Shown: in pieces, positions 9,068 to 18,074 of the stretch
How positions within the stretch are numbered: the stretch's first letter is position 1
How the letters are laid out: each line of letters opens with the position of its first letter
Assembly (NCBI RefSeq): GCF_020097155.1
Contig: NZ_CP083691.1
Span: 1,302,001-1,366,000, forward strand
Origin: Micrococcus porci
Lineage (GTDB): Bacteria; Actinomycetota; Actinomycetes; Actinomycetales; Micrococcaceae
Length of the DNA: 64,000 nt
Direction: 5' to 3'
The notes under the pieces: generated by a model
Told to the model about the DNA's origin: nothing
Seen by the model: the letters and a program-made list of their open reading frames with translations, nothing else
Databases searched by the model: none
Position numbers and translations under genes: made by a program

Positions 9068-9880
<813 letters not shown>

Positions 9881-9887
9881 ACCCGGG

Positions 9888-9893
9888 AATATA
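9888..9893 (-). promoter_or_regulatory. -10 box of gluA (TATATT), leaderless
   Basis: TATATT on the minus strand, the most AT-rich box in the core part of the window, ends 7 bases before the gluA ATG. No TTGACA-like -35 is seen at 17 bases. Confidence 0.65.
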
Positions 9894-10019
9894 GCGCACG
9901 TCACACCTTGCGCCGCCCACCTGTTCGGTGGGGTGACCCACGAGCAGAGGACCGCCCGCGAATGGGGCACGGCGCCGGTCAGCCGCAGCGGGAGGCGTCC
10001 GGGGCGGGGCGCCCCTGAC

Positions 10020-10025
10020 TAGGCT
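10020..10025 (+). promoter_or_regulatory. -10 box of the LOG gene (TAGGCT), leaderless
   Basis: TAGGCT ends 6 bases before ATG 10032. Confidence 0.55.
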
Positions 10026-10031
10026 GGAACC

Positions 10032-10829
10032 ATGACCGACAAGCCCGATCCCGCCCGCGCGGACCGCGTGGACCGTCACCGCGTGCACCGCGGCGGCCAG
10101 ATCCTGCGGGGGGACGCGGCGGCGTCCCCCACCTTCGACCAGCTCCTGCTCGACGCGCGGCGGGCGCCGGCCGGGAAGACCCGTACGCCCTCGACCTCGT
10201 CCACCTCGGACGCCTGGCGGGTGCTGCGCATCCAGTCGGAGTTCGTCGAGGGGTTCGGCACGCTGGCGGACCTCGGGCCGGCGATCTCCGTGTTCGGCTC
10301 GGCCCGCACGGGTGAGGGCACGGACGAGTACGCGCTCGGCGTCGAGATCGGCCGTCGGCTGGCGGAGGAGGGCTGGGCCGTCATCACCGGCGGCGGGCCG
10401 GGGGCCATGGAGTCCGCGAACCGCGGCGCGGACGAGGCCGGCGGCGTGTCCGTCGGCCTGGGGATCGAGCTGCCGTTCGAGACCGGGCTGAACCCGTGGG
10501 TCGGGATCGGGGTGGACTTCCGCTACTTCTTCGCCCGCAAGGTCATGTTCCTGCGCTACGCCCAGGGGTTCGTCGTCCTGCCCGGCGGGTTCGGGACGCT
10601 GGACGAGCTCTTCGAGGCTCTCACCCTGGTCCAGACCGGGACGGTCACCCGCTTCCCCGTGGTGCTCGTGGGCACGGAGTTCTGGGGGCCGCTCGTGGAC
10701 TGGATCCGCGGCACCCTGACGGCGCGCGGCATGATCTCGCCGGGGGACGCGGACCTCATCACGGTGGTGGACACGGCCGAGGAGGCCGTGGCCCACGTCA
10801 GCGCGACGTGCGGGGGTGCCCGCGCATGA
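10032..10829 (+). CDS. LOG-family (TIGR00730) Rossmann-fold nucleotide hydrolase
   Basis: A 265-residue protein of the lysine-decarboxylase-like LOG family, members of which cleave cytokinin riboside 5'-monophosphates or similar nucleotides to base and ribose 5-phosphate. The diagnostic PGGFGTLDELFEALTLVQTG motif, with its Glu, is present, preceded by VITGGGPGAMESANRGADEAGG for nucleotide binding. About 75 N-terminal residues precede the Rossmann core (ISVFGSARTGEG), with conserved-looking QSEFVEGFGTL. The stop overlaps the ATG of the next gene by 4 bp. The physiological substrate is unknown. Confidence 0.9.
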   Translation: MTDKPDPARADRVDRHRVHRGGQILRGDAAASPTFDQLLLDARRAPAGKTRTPSTSSTSDAWRVLRIQSEFVEGFGTLADLGPAISVFGSARTGEGTDEYALGVEIGRRLAEEGWAVITGGGPGAMESANRGADEAGGVSVGLGIELPFETGLNPWVGIGVDFRYFFARKVMFLRYAQGFVVLPGGFGTLDELFEALTLVQTGTVTRFPVVLVGTEFWGPLVDWIRGTLTARGMISPGDADLITVVDTAEEAVAHVSATCGGARA

Positions 10830-11143
10830 CGCAGCCGATCTGGATCGCCGTCCTCGTCGTGGCCGTCGTCGCCGTCGCCGCGCTGGCGGCCGCCGCCCTG
10901 GGCCGCGCCCTGCCCCGGCCCGCCGACCCCGCAGGGCAGGCCCCGCCCCACCCGGTGCTGCTGCCGGAGCACCCGCGCGCCGCCGACGTCGACCGCCTGC
11001 GGCTGGCCACGGCGGTGCCCGGCTACCAGCGGGATCAGGTCGATGAGGTGCTCGCCCGGCTGCGGGCGGCGCTCGCCGCCGACGAGGAGCGCATCGCCGC
11101 CCTGGAGGCCCGCCTGGGCGAGGGGGACGGCGTCGGGCGGTGA
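10826..11143 (+). CDS. Small DivIVA-domain membrane protein
   Basis: A 105-residue protein with one N-terminal membrane helix (about residues 5-25, IWIAVLVVAVVAVAALAAAAL), a proline-rich linker and a C-terminal DivIVA-type segment, FxLATAVPGYQRDQVDEVL-like, followed by a short coiled coil (LRAALAADEERIAALEARLG). DivIVA domains recognise curved membrane or self-assemble. Such small proteins lie beside LOG and DUF3117 genes in mycobacteria and Arthrobacter, which supports the call. Translation is coupled to the LOG gene by an ATGA overlap. Function is not established. Confidence 0.78.
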   Translation: MTQPIWIAVLVVAVVAVAALAAAALGRALPRPADPAGQAPPHPVLLPEHPRAADVDRLRLATAVPGYQRDQVDEVLARLRAALAADEERIAALEARLGEGDGVGR

Positions 11144-11299
11144 TGGCGCACGGCGGCTCGTTTGGCGCGGCCCCGCCGGATCCGCGATAATGGCTGTGTG
11201 TCCCGTCACGCGCGCCACCGACGCGCGGGGGCGGGACGACCTCTGACACGTGGCACGGTCCGCGCGTCTGATTCGCGAAGCCAGAGAAGGGAAGTCGCA

Positions 11300-11470
11300 A
11301 TGGCCGCCATGAAGCCCCGCACCGGGGACGGTCCCATGGAAGTGACCAAGGAGGGCCGCAGCCTCATCATGCGCGTCCCGATCGACGGCGGCGGACGCCT
11401 GGTCCTGGAGATCAACGCCGACGAGGCCAAGGAGCTCCAGCAGTGCCTCGAGGGCGTCACCCAGGCCTGA
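11300..11470 (+). CDS. DUF3117 family protein
   Basis: A 56-residue protein conserved across Actinobacteria. The sequence MKPRTGDGPMEVTKEGRS followed by IMRVPIDGGGRLVLEI is the family hallmark, and the acidic/alanine C-terminal helix contains ADEAKELQQCLEG. ATG 11300 has AGAAGGGAAG about 8 bases upstream. Function unknown. It is single-copy and always small in the family, so the length is normal. A strong bidirectional hairpin follows. Confidence 0.92.
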   Translation: MAAMKPRTGDGPMEVTKEGRSLIMRVPIDGGGRLVLEINADEAKELQQCLEGVTQA

Positions 11471-11491
11471 GCCCGGCCCCGCGCGCACGAC

Positions 11492-11523
11492 ACGGCCCCC
11501 GCACCGCACGGTGCGGGGGCCGT
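11492..11523 (+). terminator. Bidirectional terminator between DUF3117 and O-methyltransferase
   Basis: A perfect 15-bp inverted repeat (11492-11506 with 11509-11523), minimal loop, between convergent genes. Its arm resembles the gltA/dapD terminator arm, a favoured terminator sequence in this genome. Confidence 0.85.
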
Positions 11524-11550
11524 TCCGTGTCCGGACGGGGAGGCGCCGGT

Positions 11551-12201
11551 TCAGCGGCGCACGGCCAGCAGGACCCCCGTGCCCGTGGGGACCACGGCCG
11601 AGACCCACGCCTCGTCCTCCCGGACCAGGCGGTCGACGTCCCGGGCGGAGACGGTGGAGTCCTCCCGGACCGCCGCGCGCGGCACGCGGTCCGAGTCCAG
11701 GGCGTCGACGACCACCAGCAGCCCGCCGGGGGCGAGCATGCGGGCCGCCTGCTCCACGTCGAAGGCCCGGGAGGCGGGCTCGCCGTCCACCACGACCATC
11801 TCGTACGCGCCCGTGGTGAGGCGGGGGAGGACCAGGCGGGAGCGGCCCGAGATCATGCGCGTCCGGCTGGTGGGCAGGTGCGCCTCGGAGAAGGCCTCGC
11901 GGGCGGCGCGCTGGGCCTCGGCGTCGGGGTCCACCGTGGTGAGCACGGTGCGCTCCGGCAGCCCGCGCATCAGCGCGAGCCCCGAGACGCCGGCGCCGGT
12001 ACCGATCTCGACGACGGCCGAAGGCGCCCGGGTGGCCGCCAGGACGGTGAGCAGCGCCGACGTCCCCTCGCCGACCGCACGGACGCCCAGCTCCGCGGAG
12101 CGCTCCCGGGCGCGCAGCAGGACCTCGGACTCCGCGGTGCGGGCCTCGGCCCACGCCCAGGAGGCGTGCTTGTCGGTGGGCTGGGGATGCAGGGCGCTCA
12201 T
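11551..12201 (-). CDS. O-methyltransferase family 3 (Rv1220c-like)
   Basis: A 216-residue SAM-dependent methyltransferase related to catechol/caffeoyl-CoA O-methyltransferases. SAM-binding motif VVEIGTGAGVSGLALMRGLP is near residue 65, followed by LTTVDPDAEAQ and the metal-site-like VVDGEPASRAFDVEQAARMLAPGG. In mycobacteria and Arthrobacter this gene lies divergent from sigE-rseA, as here it lies divergent from the anti-sigma-like gene, but no sigma factor gene fits in the 117 bp between them. ATG 12201 is the only convincing start. Substrate unknown. Confidence 0.88.
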   Translation of the reverse strand: MSALHPQPTDKHASWAWAEARTAESEVLLRARERSAELGVRAVGEGTSALLTVLAATRAPSAVVEIGTGAGVSGLALMRGLPERTVLTTVDPDAEAQRAAREAFSEAHLPTSRTRMISGRSRLVLPRLTTGAYEMVVVDGEPASRAFDVEQAARMLAPGGLLVVVDALDSDRVPRAAVREDSTVSARDVDRLVREDEAWVSAVVPTGTGVLLAVRR

Positions 12202-12318
12202 GGGGACCTCGGAGTCGGCGGTCGGAGGCGGCGGCTGCCCCTCCGGGGGCGGGGCCAGTGTACGGAATCCGGGCGCGGCGCCGGGGGACGGTCCAGCCTC
12301 CTCCCAGGTGCGGTGGCC

Positions 12319-13296
12319 ATGATGGAGGCCATCACGAGCGCACCGGCCCCGCGGACCCCTCCAGCCCCGCGACGGCCCGGCCGAGGAGACGAGGAGGTGG
12401 GGGTGCTGGCACGAGGACACTGCCTGCCCGTGCTCGACTCCTACCTGGAGGGCGTGCTGGCCCCCCGGGCGTCCCGCCGGGTGGAGGCCCACCTGTCCCG
12501 CTGCCCCGACTGCCGGGCGGTGGCCGGCCAGCGGGCCCGGGTGCTGGACGCGGCCCGGTCCGTGGACGCCCGCCCGGCGGCCGGTGCCGTCATGCGTCCC
12601 CGGGGCGTCTCCGGGCGGGCGGTCGTCTGCGGCCTCCTGGTGCTCGTCGTCCTCGCGGGGTTGGTCGCGGCCGTCTGGATGCTGGGCGGGCCGGCCTCCA
12701 CGGCCGCCCCGGCCGACGTCGACCCCGTCCGGGCGGTCAGCGCGCCCGTCAGTGCGAGCGCGGACGAGGACGACGTGGCGACCCGCGTGGACGAGCTGCG
12801 CGGCCAGGGCTGGGCCCTGCCGTCCCTCTCCGCCTCCGGGATGCGCCCGCTGTCCGTGCACGCGGACCGCGTGGGGGAGGCCGCGGAGGTCTCCGTCGCC
12901 TGGGGTCGCACGAGCCCGGTCGTCACCGTCCGGGAGTGCCGCGGGGCGGACGCGGACGAGCGCACCCGGTGCGCCCGCCAGGGTGGGGTGGGGGTGTCCG
13001 GAGCGAGCGAGGCCCGGCTCCCCGTGGGCATGGACTACCGCATCGCCGACCACGCCGACGGCGGCTGGGAGGCGTGGCTGAGCACGTCGGACGCCGTCTA
13101 CCGGGTGGACGCCTCCGTGCCCCGGTCCCAGGCGGAGGCGCTGCTGAGCCAGCTCGTCGTCGTCGAGCGCTCGGGGCTGGCCCCGCCCCGCCGCGACGAG
13201 GATCCCCGCGACCGGCTGGAGCGCGGTCTGGACCGCCTCCTGGACGGCCGCGTGGGCGGCGCGGCCGTGCGGAACCCGGCCGCGGGCGCCCGGTGA
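12319..13296 (+). CDS. Putative zinc-finger anti-sigma-type membrane protein (RseA position)
   Basis: A protein of up to 325 residues. An HxxxCxxC zinc-finger anti-sigma motif (HLSRCPDC) is near residues 58-65, followed by a single membrane segment near residues 100-120 (VVCGLLVLVVLAGLVAAVWML) and an extracytoplasmic domain of about 200 residues. Starts at 12319 or 12322 (two ATGs) are possible; a later GTG after GAGGAGG near 12395 would also keep the finger. In relatives the gene here is rseA, directly after sigE, and before tatB. sigE is missing from this locus, so its partner must be encoded elsewhere or be lost. Confidence 0.75.
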   Translation: MMEAITSAPAPRTPPAPRRPGRGDEEVGVLARGHCLPVLDSYLEGVLAPRASRRVEAHLSRCPDCRAVAGQRARVLDAARSVDARPAAGAVMRPRGVSGRAVVCGLLVLVVLAGLVAAVWMLGGPASTAAPADVDPVRAVSAPVSASADEDDVATRVDELRGQGWALPSLSASGMRPLSVHADRVGEAAEVSVAWGRTSPVVTVRECRGADADERTRCARQGGVGVSGASEARLPVGMDYRIADHADGGWEAWLSTSDAVYRVDASVPRSQAEALLSQLVVVERSGLAPPRRDEDPRDRLERGLDRLLDGRVGGAAVRNPAAGAR

Positions 13297-13304
13297 GCGT
13301 CTAG

Positions 13305-13310
13305 TAGAGT
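13305..13310 (+). promoter_or_regulatory. -10 box of tatB (TAGAGT), leaderless
   Basis: TAGAGT ends 7 bases before GTG 13318, so tatB has its own promoter in the 21-bp gap after the anti-sigma-like gene. Confidence 0.6.
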
Positions 13311-13317
13311 CACGAGC

Positions 13318-13977
13318 GTGTTTGGCATCAACGGCTCCGAGCTGATCGTCCTGATCGTCCTGGCCTTCGTGGTCCTCGGGCCGGAGAAGCTCCCCGAGTA
13401 CACCCGCGCCCTGGCACAGGGCATCCGCAAGACCCGGGACATGGCCGAGGGCGCCAAGACGCAGTTCAAGGAGGAGACCGGGACGGACTTCGACTCCGTG
13501 GACTGGCGCAGGTACGACCCCCGCCAGTACGACCCCCGCCGGATCATCCGCGACGCGCTCCGCGAGCCGGCCGACGGTTCCACGGCCGCGGCCCGCGCGC
13601 AGGAGCTGACCGGCGTGGCCGCCGAGGACCTGCAAGGCGGCCTCTCCGCCCAGGACCTGCGGGACATGGACCCCCGCTCGCTGTTCCGCCGCCCCTCGGG
13701 CGACGGCAGCACGGCCGCCCCGGCAGGCGGGGGCGCCTCGGCGCCGTCCGACGCCCCCACCCCGGAGGACGTCCCCTCCGCCGCGGTCCCCGTGGCGGCC
13801 GCGTCCCCTTCCCCGGCCGGGGCCGCCGCCGCCGGCGTCGCGGCCGCCCTCCTGGCCTCCGGACGCGCCGAGGAGGTCCTCACGGACCCGGCCCCGCTGC
13901 AGCACCTGGGCACCGACCCGGATCCCCTCGACCTGCTCGGCAAGGCCCCGGCGCCGTTCGACGTCGACGCCACCTGA
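13318..13977 (+). CDS. tatB: Sec-independent protein translocase subunit TatB
   Basis: A 219-residue TatB, part of the twin-arginine receptor complex with TatC. The N-terminus has the short membrane helix (about residues 5-21), ending in the family hallmark GPEKLPEY, then an amphipathic helix (ALAQGIRKTRDMAEGAKTQF). The C-terminal half is a disordered alanine/proline/acidic region, longer than in enterobacteria and common in actinobacteria. tatA and tatC are not in this window. The exported protein at 39726-40316 has a Tat-type signal and may be a client. Confidence 0.93.
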   Translation: MFGINGSELIVLIVLAFVVLGPEKLPEYTRALAQGIRKTRDMAEGAKTQFKEETGTDFDSVDWRRYDPRQYDPRRIIRDALREPADGSTAAARAQELTGVAAEDLQGGLSAQDLRDMDPRSLFRRPSGDGSTAAPAGGGASAPSDAPTPEDVPSAAVPVAAASPSPAGAAAAGVAAALLASGRAEEVLTDPAPLQHLGTDPDPLDLLGKAPAPFDVDAT

Positions 13978-14004
13978 GCGCCCGCCCCTCCGGGCCCCGC
14001 CCGG

Positions 14005-15153
14005 TCAGCGAGGGCTGACGGGGAGCCCGCGCCCGCGCAGGCTCCCGGGGCGCACCGCCAGCCGAGCGGCGACCTCCTGCAGGGCCGCGGCCGCCGGGCT
14101 CTCCGGCGCGGAGACGACCACGGGCTCGCCCGCGTCGCCCCCGCGGCGCAGCGCCGGGTCCAGGGGCACGGTGCCCAGCAGCGGCACCGACGTGCCCAGC
14201 GCGCCGGAGAGCCGGTCCGCGACCTCCTGGCCGCCGCCGGCGCCGAAGACGTCCAGCACGGTGCCGTCCGGCAGGGCCATCGGCCCCATGTTCTCCACGA
14301 CGCCGGCGACCCGCTGACCGGTCTGCGCCGCCAGCTGACCGGCCCGCGCGGCCACCTGCGCGGCGGCGTGCTGCGGGGTGGTCACCACCACGAGCTCCGA
14401 GGCCGGCAGCAGCTGCGCCGTCGAGATGGCGATGTCCCCGGTGCCCGGGGGCAGGTCCACGAGGAGCACGTCCAGGTCCCCCCAGTGCACGTCCGTGACG
14501 AACTGCTCGAGCGCGCGGTGCAGCATGGGCCCGCGCCAGGCCACCGGCCGGTCCGCGTCCAGGAACATGCCGATCGAGATGACCTTCACGCCCCGCGAGA
14601 CGGGCGGCAGGATCAGCTCACCCACGCGTGTGGGGGAGGCCTGGACGCCGAGCAGGCCCGGGATGGAGTAGCCGTGCACGTCCGCGTCGATCAGCCCCAC
14701 GGACAGTCCCCGGCCGGCCAGCGCGACCGCCAGGTTGGCCGTGACCGTGGACTTGCCGACGCCGCCCTTGCCCGAGGCGACCGCGAGGACGCGGGTGAGC
14801 GAGTCCTCCGCGAAGGGGTTCGCGGGGCGTGCCCCGCGCAGCGCCTCCTGGAGGGCGGCACGCTCGGTGGGGGTCATCACGCCCAGGCGCACGTCCACGC
14901 CGGCGCACCCCGGCACGTCCGCGACGGCGGCGGCCACGTCCGCCTGGATGGTCCCCTTCAGGGGACACCCGGCGATGGTCAGCAGCACCTCGACGGCCAC
15001 ATGGCCCCCGCCGGTCTCCGCCACGGAGCGGACCATGCCGAGCTCCGTGATCGGCCGGCGGATCTCCGGGTCGACCACGCCGTCGAGAGCCGCGAGGACC
15101 GCAGCCTCCAGAGGGGTCCGCACCTCCGGGCGGGGCAGGGCCGGGGCGCTCAC
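14005..15153 (-). CDS. mrp: Mrp/NBP35-family ATPase (Fe-S carrier type)
   Basis: A 382-residue protein with an N-terminal MIP18/DUF59 domain (AALDGVVDPEIRRPITELGM) and a C-terminal P-loop ATPase with deviant Walker A, VASGKGGVGKSTVTANLA. The family loads or stores iron-sulfur clusters. Here the region VVENMGPMALPDG, where many Mrp proteins have a CxxC cluster motif, contains no cysteine, as seen directly; the carrier role is therefore uncertain. The gene overlaps the DUF1003 gene upstream by 4 bp and belongs to the conserved tatB-mrp-DUF1003-MgtE/CBS block. Confidence 0.92.
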   Translation of the reverse strand: MSAPALPRPEVRTPLEAAVLAALDGVVDPEIRRPITELGMVRSVAETGGGHVAVEVLLTIAGCPLKGTIQADVAAAVADVPGCAGVDVRLGVMTPTERAALQEALRGARPANPFAEDSLTRVLAVASGKGGVGKSTVTANLAVALAGRGLSVGLIDADVHGYSIPGLLGVQASPTRVGELILPPVSRGVKVISIGMFLDADRPVAWRGPMLHRALEQFVTDVHWGDLDVLLVDLPPGTGDIAISTAQLLPASELVVVTTPQHAAAQVAARAGQLAAQTGQRVAGVVENMGPMALPDGTVLDVFGAGGGQEVADRLSGALGTSVPLLGTVPLDPALRRGGDAGEPVVVSAPESPAAAALQEVAARLAVRPGSLRGRGLPVSPR

Positions 15154-15902
15154 GGGGCGTCCTGCCCGGCGTCGTCGGCGGCATGGGCCGCGTCAGGGGC
15201 GGCGCCACCCTGATCCGCAGCCTCCTGGGCGGCGATGATCGCCAGCGTGGTCGTGTGCGCCTCCGTCCCGTCGGGACGGCCCGGCTCCCGGCGGGACGAC
15301 TTCTTCTTGGACTTCTCCTTGGGCTTGGGGGCCACGGCCGGGCCCGCCTCCTCGGCGCGCAGCTCCTCGCGGACCTCCTCCCGGACGACCTCGCGGAGCG
15401 CGGCCACGAGGTCCTCGTTCATGGCGCGGAGCTCACCGCGGACGTAGTCGCGGGTGGCCATGTCCTGGAGGGCGATGCGCAGGCCGGAGATCTCGCGAGT
15501 CAGGAACTCGGTGTCCGCGAGGTTGCGCTCGGCACGGTCGCGATCCTCGCGCAGGGCCACCTTGTCGCGGTCGTCCTGCCGGTTCTGCGCGAGCAGCAGC
15601 AGCGGGGCCGCGTAGGAGGCCTGGAGGGAGAGCATGAGGGTCAGTGCCGTGAAGCCCAGGGCCGCGGAGTCGAAGCGCCAGGGTTCGGGGGCGTAGGAGT
15701 TCCACCCCACCCACACTAGGCAGAACAAGGTCATCCACAGCAGGAACTGCGGGGTGCCCATGAACCGGGCGATGCCCTCCGTCCACTCGCCGAACGCGTC
15801 CGGGTTGGGCGTCAGGCGCGGCATGACACGCTCACGGGCCCGCATCGGCGTGTCGAGGCCGGTGGCGCGGGTGTCCCGTGGGTCGCGGGGGCTCTGGGGC
15901 AT
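15150..15902 (-). CDS. DUF1003 membrane protein
   Basis: A 250-residue protein with two membrane segments near residues 53-70 and 78-100, flanked by the DUF1003 signature (GTPQFLLWMTLFCLVWVGWN and LTLMLSLQASYAAPLLLLAQNRQ). A long coiled coil of arginine and glutamate residues and a lysine-rich, disordered tail follow. Function unknown. Its stop overlaps the mrp start and it lies 2 bp after the CBS protein gene, so the three form one operon. ATG codons at 15902, 15845 and 15824 are all possible starts; the longest is given. Confidence 0.88.
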   Translation of the reverse strand: MPQSPRDPRDTRATGLDTPMRARERVMPRLTPNPDAFGEWTEGIARFMGTPQFLLWMTLFCLVWVGWNSYAPEPWRFDSAALGFTALTLMLSLQASYAAPLLLLAQNRQDDRDKVALREDRDRAERNLADTEFLTREISGLRIALQDMATRDYVRGELRAMNEDLVAALREVVREEVREELRAEEAGPAVAPKPKEKSKKKSSRREPGRPDGTEAHTTTLAIIAAQEAADQGGAAPDAAHAADDAGQDAP

Positions 15903-15904
15903 GG

Positions 15905-17173
15905 TCAGTCCTGGCCTTCCGTCTCGGGGTGGTCCTCGGGGTCCATGGCGCGCCAGTCCTCCGGCAGGATGTGGTCCAGCACGTCGTCCACGCTGACGGC
16001 GCCGACCACGCGGTGCTGGGCGTTGACCACGGGGATGCTCGTCAGGTTGTAGGTCGCCAGCTCGCGGGTCACGTGGGCCACGGAGTCCATGTCGGAGACC
16101 GGTTCGAGGTCCTTGTCCATGATGTTGCCGATCGCCTCGGGCGGAGGGTAGCGCAGCAGGCGCTGGAAGTGCACGACGCCCAGGTAGCGGCCGGTGGGGG
16201 TCTCCAGGGGAGGCCGGGCGACGATCACCAGGGACGCCAGCGCCGGGGAGATCTCCTGCTGGCGGATGGTGGCCATCGCCTCGGCCACGGTGGCCTCCGG
16301 GGGCAGCACCACGGGCACCGGCGTCATGATCGAGCCGACCGTGTCCTCCTCGTACTCGAGCAGGCGCCGCACGTCCTCCGCGTCCTCGGGCTCCATGAGC
16401 TCCAGCAGGAGCTCCTGCTGCGAGTCCGGCAGCTCGTTGAGGAGGTCCGCCGCGTCGTCGGGATCCATCTCCTCCAGGACGTCCGCGGCGCGCTCGATGT
16501 CCAGGTGGGAGAGGATCTGGACCTGGTCGTCGTCGGGGAGCTCCTGGAGGACGTCGGCGAGGCGCTCGTCCTGCAGCTCGTTGGCGACCTCGACGCGCCG
16601 CTTGTCCGTCATCTCGTGGAGCATGTCCGCGAGGTCCGCGGGCTTGAGGTCGTCGTGGGCGGCGACGAAGCTCGAGGCACCCTGCGGCTCGGCCGCCGCG
16701 CCCCAGGCGACCTCGTCCCAGGAGACGAGCAGGTGCTCGCCGCGGGGCCGGCCGAACGCGGTGCGGCCGTCGTCGCGGCGCACGTAGTAGTCCGTCACCA
16801 GCCAGTCGCCGTTGCGCTGCTGCTCGATGCCCAGGTCCTCCACGACGGCGCGGCCGGAGCCGTCCGTCAGGTGCACCCGCCGGTCGAACAGGTCGCCGGC
16901 CACCGTCTGCTCCGCGCCCCGCCGGGAGAACCGGCGGAGGTTGATCAGGCCCGTGGTGATGATCTGGCCGGAGTCCATGGAGGTCACGCGCGTCATCGGC
17001 ACGAACACGCGCTTCTTGCCGGGGACTTCGATGACGAGGCCCGTGGCCGCCGAGCGGGCCCCGCGTCCGCGGTCGAGCACCACCACGTCCCGCAGACGGC
17101 CGAGGCGGTCGCCGAGCGGGTCGAACACGTCCAGGCCCAGCAGTCGGGCCACGAAGATCCGAGGGGAGTTCAC
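15905..17173 (-). CDS. MgtE N-domain/CBS-domain protein without transport domain
   Basis: A 422-residue soluble protein. The N-terminal about 170 residues are PRC-barrel-like (RLGRLRDVVVLDRGRG). The middle is an MgtE N-terminal superhelical domain rich in repeated LxDLLxELPD-type turns (ADMLHEMTDKRRVEVANELQ onward). The C-terminal part is a pair of CBS domains (GSIMTPVPVVLPPEATVAEA and ILPEDW end). The membrane transport domain of true MgtE is absent. GTG 17173 is preceded by TAGGCT 6 bases upstream. It may sense Mg2+ or nucleotides; this is inferred from the domains only. Confidence 0.88.
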   Translation of the reverse strand: MNSPRIFVARLLGLDVFDPLGDRLGRLRDVVVLDRGRGARSAATGLVIEVPGKKRVFVPMTRVTSMDSGQIITTGLINLRRFSRRGAEQTVAGDLFDRRVHLTDGSGRAVVEDLGIEQQRNGDWLVTDYYVRRDDGRTAFGRPRGEHLLVSWDEVAWGAAAEPQGASSFVAAHDDLKPADLADMLHEMTDKRRVEVANELQDERLADVLQELPDDDQVQILSHLDIERAADVLEEMDPDDAADLLNELPDSQQELLLELMEPEDAEDVRRLLEYEEDTVGSIMTPVPVVLPPEATVAEAMATIRQQEISPALASLVIVARPPLETPTGRYLGVVHFQRLLRYPPPEAIGNIMDKDLEPVSDMDSVAHVTRELATYNLTSIPVVNAQHRVVGAVSVDDVLDHILPEDWRAMDPEDHPETEGQD

Positions 17174-17179
17174 CGGACC

Positions 17180-17185
17180 AGCCTA
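17180..17185 (-). promoter_or_regulatory. -10 box of the MgtE/CBS operon (TAGGCT), leaderless
   Basis: TAGGCT on the minus strand ends 6 bases before GTG 17173 and would drive the MgtE/CBS, DUF1003 and mrp genes. Confidence 0.55.
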
Positions 17186-17254
17186 GTGGGTGGCGCCCGT
17201 CCGCCCGCGGCGGAGGCCGCCGCGGGCGGGCGGAGGGCCGGGCACAATGGAGGC

Positions 17255-18052
17255 ATGTCGATGATGATGTCCGGACCCGCCGCCGGCGGCCTGCCTCAGG
17301 GCGAGCTCCTGGCCACGTACAGCACCTACGAGCAGGCCCGTGAGCAGGTGGACCGCCTGGCCGAGGCCGACTTCCCGGTGACCGCGCTCTCCATCGTGGG
17401 CAAGGACCTGCGCGTCGTGGAGCGGGTGCGCGGCCGCCTGAACTACGGCCGGGTGGCCCTCGGAGCGGCCGTGCAGGGCGCCCTGTTCGGCGCGATGATC
17501 GGCGCCTTCCTGCTCCTCCTCGACTCCTCCGCCGGCGGCATGCAGATCGTCACCTCGGCGCTGCTGGGCGTGGCGGTCTGGGTGATCTTCGGCGTCGTCG
17601 GCTTCGCCTCCCGCAAGGGCCGCCACGGCTTCGCGTCCACGCAGGCCCTCGTGCCCGGCGGCTACGACCTCGTGGTCGCCTTCGAGCATGCCGGGCGCGC
17701 CCGCCAGGAGCTCGGCCTCGGCGCCCGCGGGGCGGCGACGCCGGCACCCGCACCGATGCCCGTGCAGGAGTCGGCCCCCGCCCCGGCCCCCGCCCCCGCG
17801 CCGTCCGGCTCGGCGGTGTCCGGCCCCTCGGGCTCGCACGCCGCCCCGGCCTCCTCCGCCGAGCCCGCACCGGCGCACGTCGACGGCCCGGCGCAGGACC
17901 CCGCCGCGCCCGCCGGCCTGGACCGCTCCTACGGGGTGACGCTGCCCCCGGAGGAGGTCGCCCGGCTCATCGAGGCGCGCGGCGGCCGACCGCGGCAGGA
18001 TCCGCAGGCCCCGCAGGGTCAGCCGCACCCCTGGGACCGTCCGCAGTCCTGA
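17255..18052 (+). CDS. General stress protein 17M-like membrane protein
   Basis: A 265-residue protein. The first about 70 residues (ATYSTYEQAREQVDRLAEADFP) resemble the heat-induced stress domain of YflT/17M proteins. Two membrane segments follow near residues 70-92 and 98-115, then a DLVVAFEHAGRARQELG stretch. The last about 110 residues are a proline/alanine repeat region (APAPAPAP) ending in a PWDRP motif, probably disordered. ATG 17255 is preceded by CACAAT and a GGAGG that could be either a -10 or a ribosome site. Divergent from the MgtE/CBS operon. Function unknown. Confidence 0.8.
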   Translation: MSMMMSGPAAGGLPQGELLATYSTYEQAREQVDRLAEADFPVTALSIVGKDLRVVERVRGRLNYGRVALGAAVQGALFGAMIGAFLLLLDSSAGGMQIVTSALLGVAVWVIFGVVGFASRKGRHGFASTQALVPGGYDLVVAFEHAGRARQELGLGARGAATPAPAPMPVQESAPAPAPAPAPSGSAVSGPSGSHAAPASSAEPAPAHVDGPAQDPAAPAGLDRSYGVTLPPEEVARLIEARGGRPRQDPQAPQGQPHPWDRPQS

Positions 18053-18074
18053 ACCGCCCCCGCGGCATGCACCG

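Noticed and set aside
13504..13545. Repeated RRYDP/RQYDP/RRI coding repeat in tatB as a possible frameshift or duplication
   Set aside because: The frame is intact and such short repeats are common in the variable TatB tail.
17740..17830. Alanine/proline repeat in the 17M-like protein as a possible DNA repeat element
   Set aside because: It is in frame within the coding sequence and is simply a disordered protein linker.
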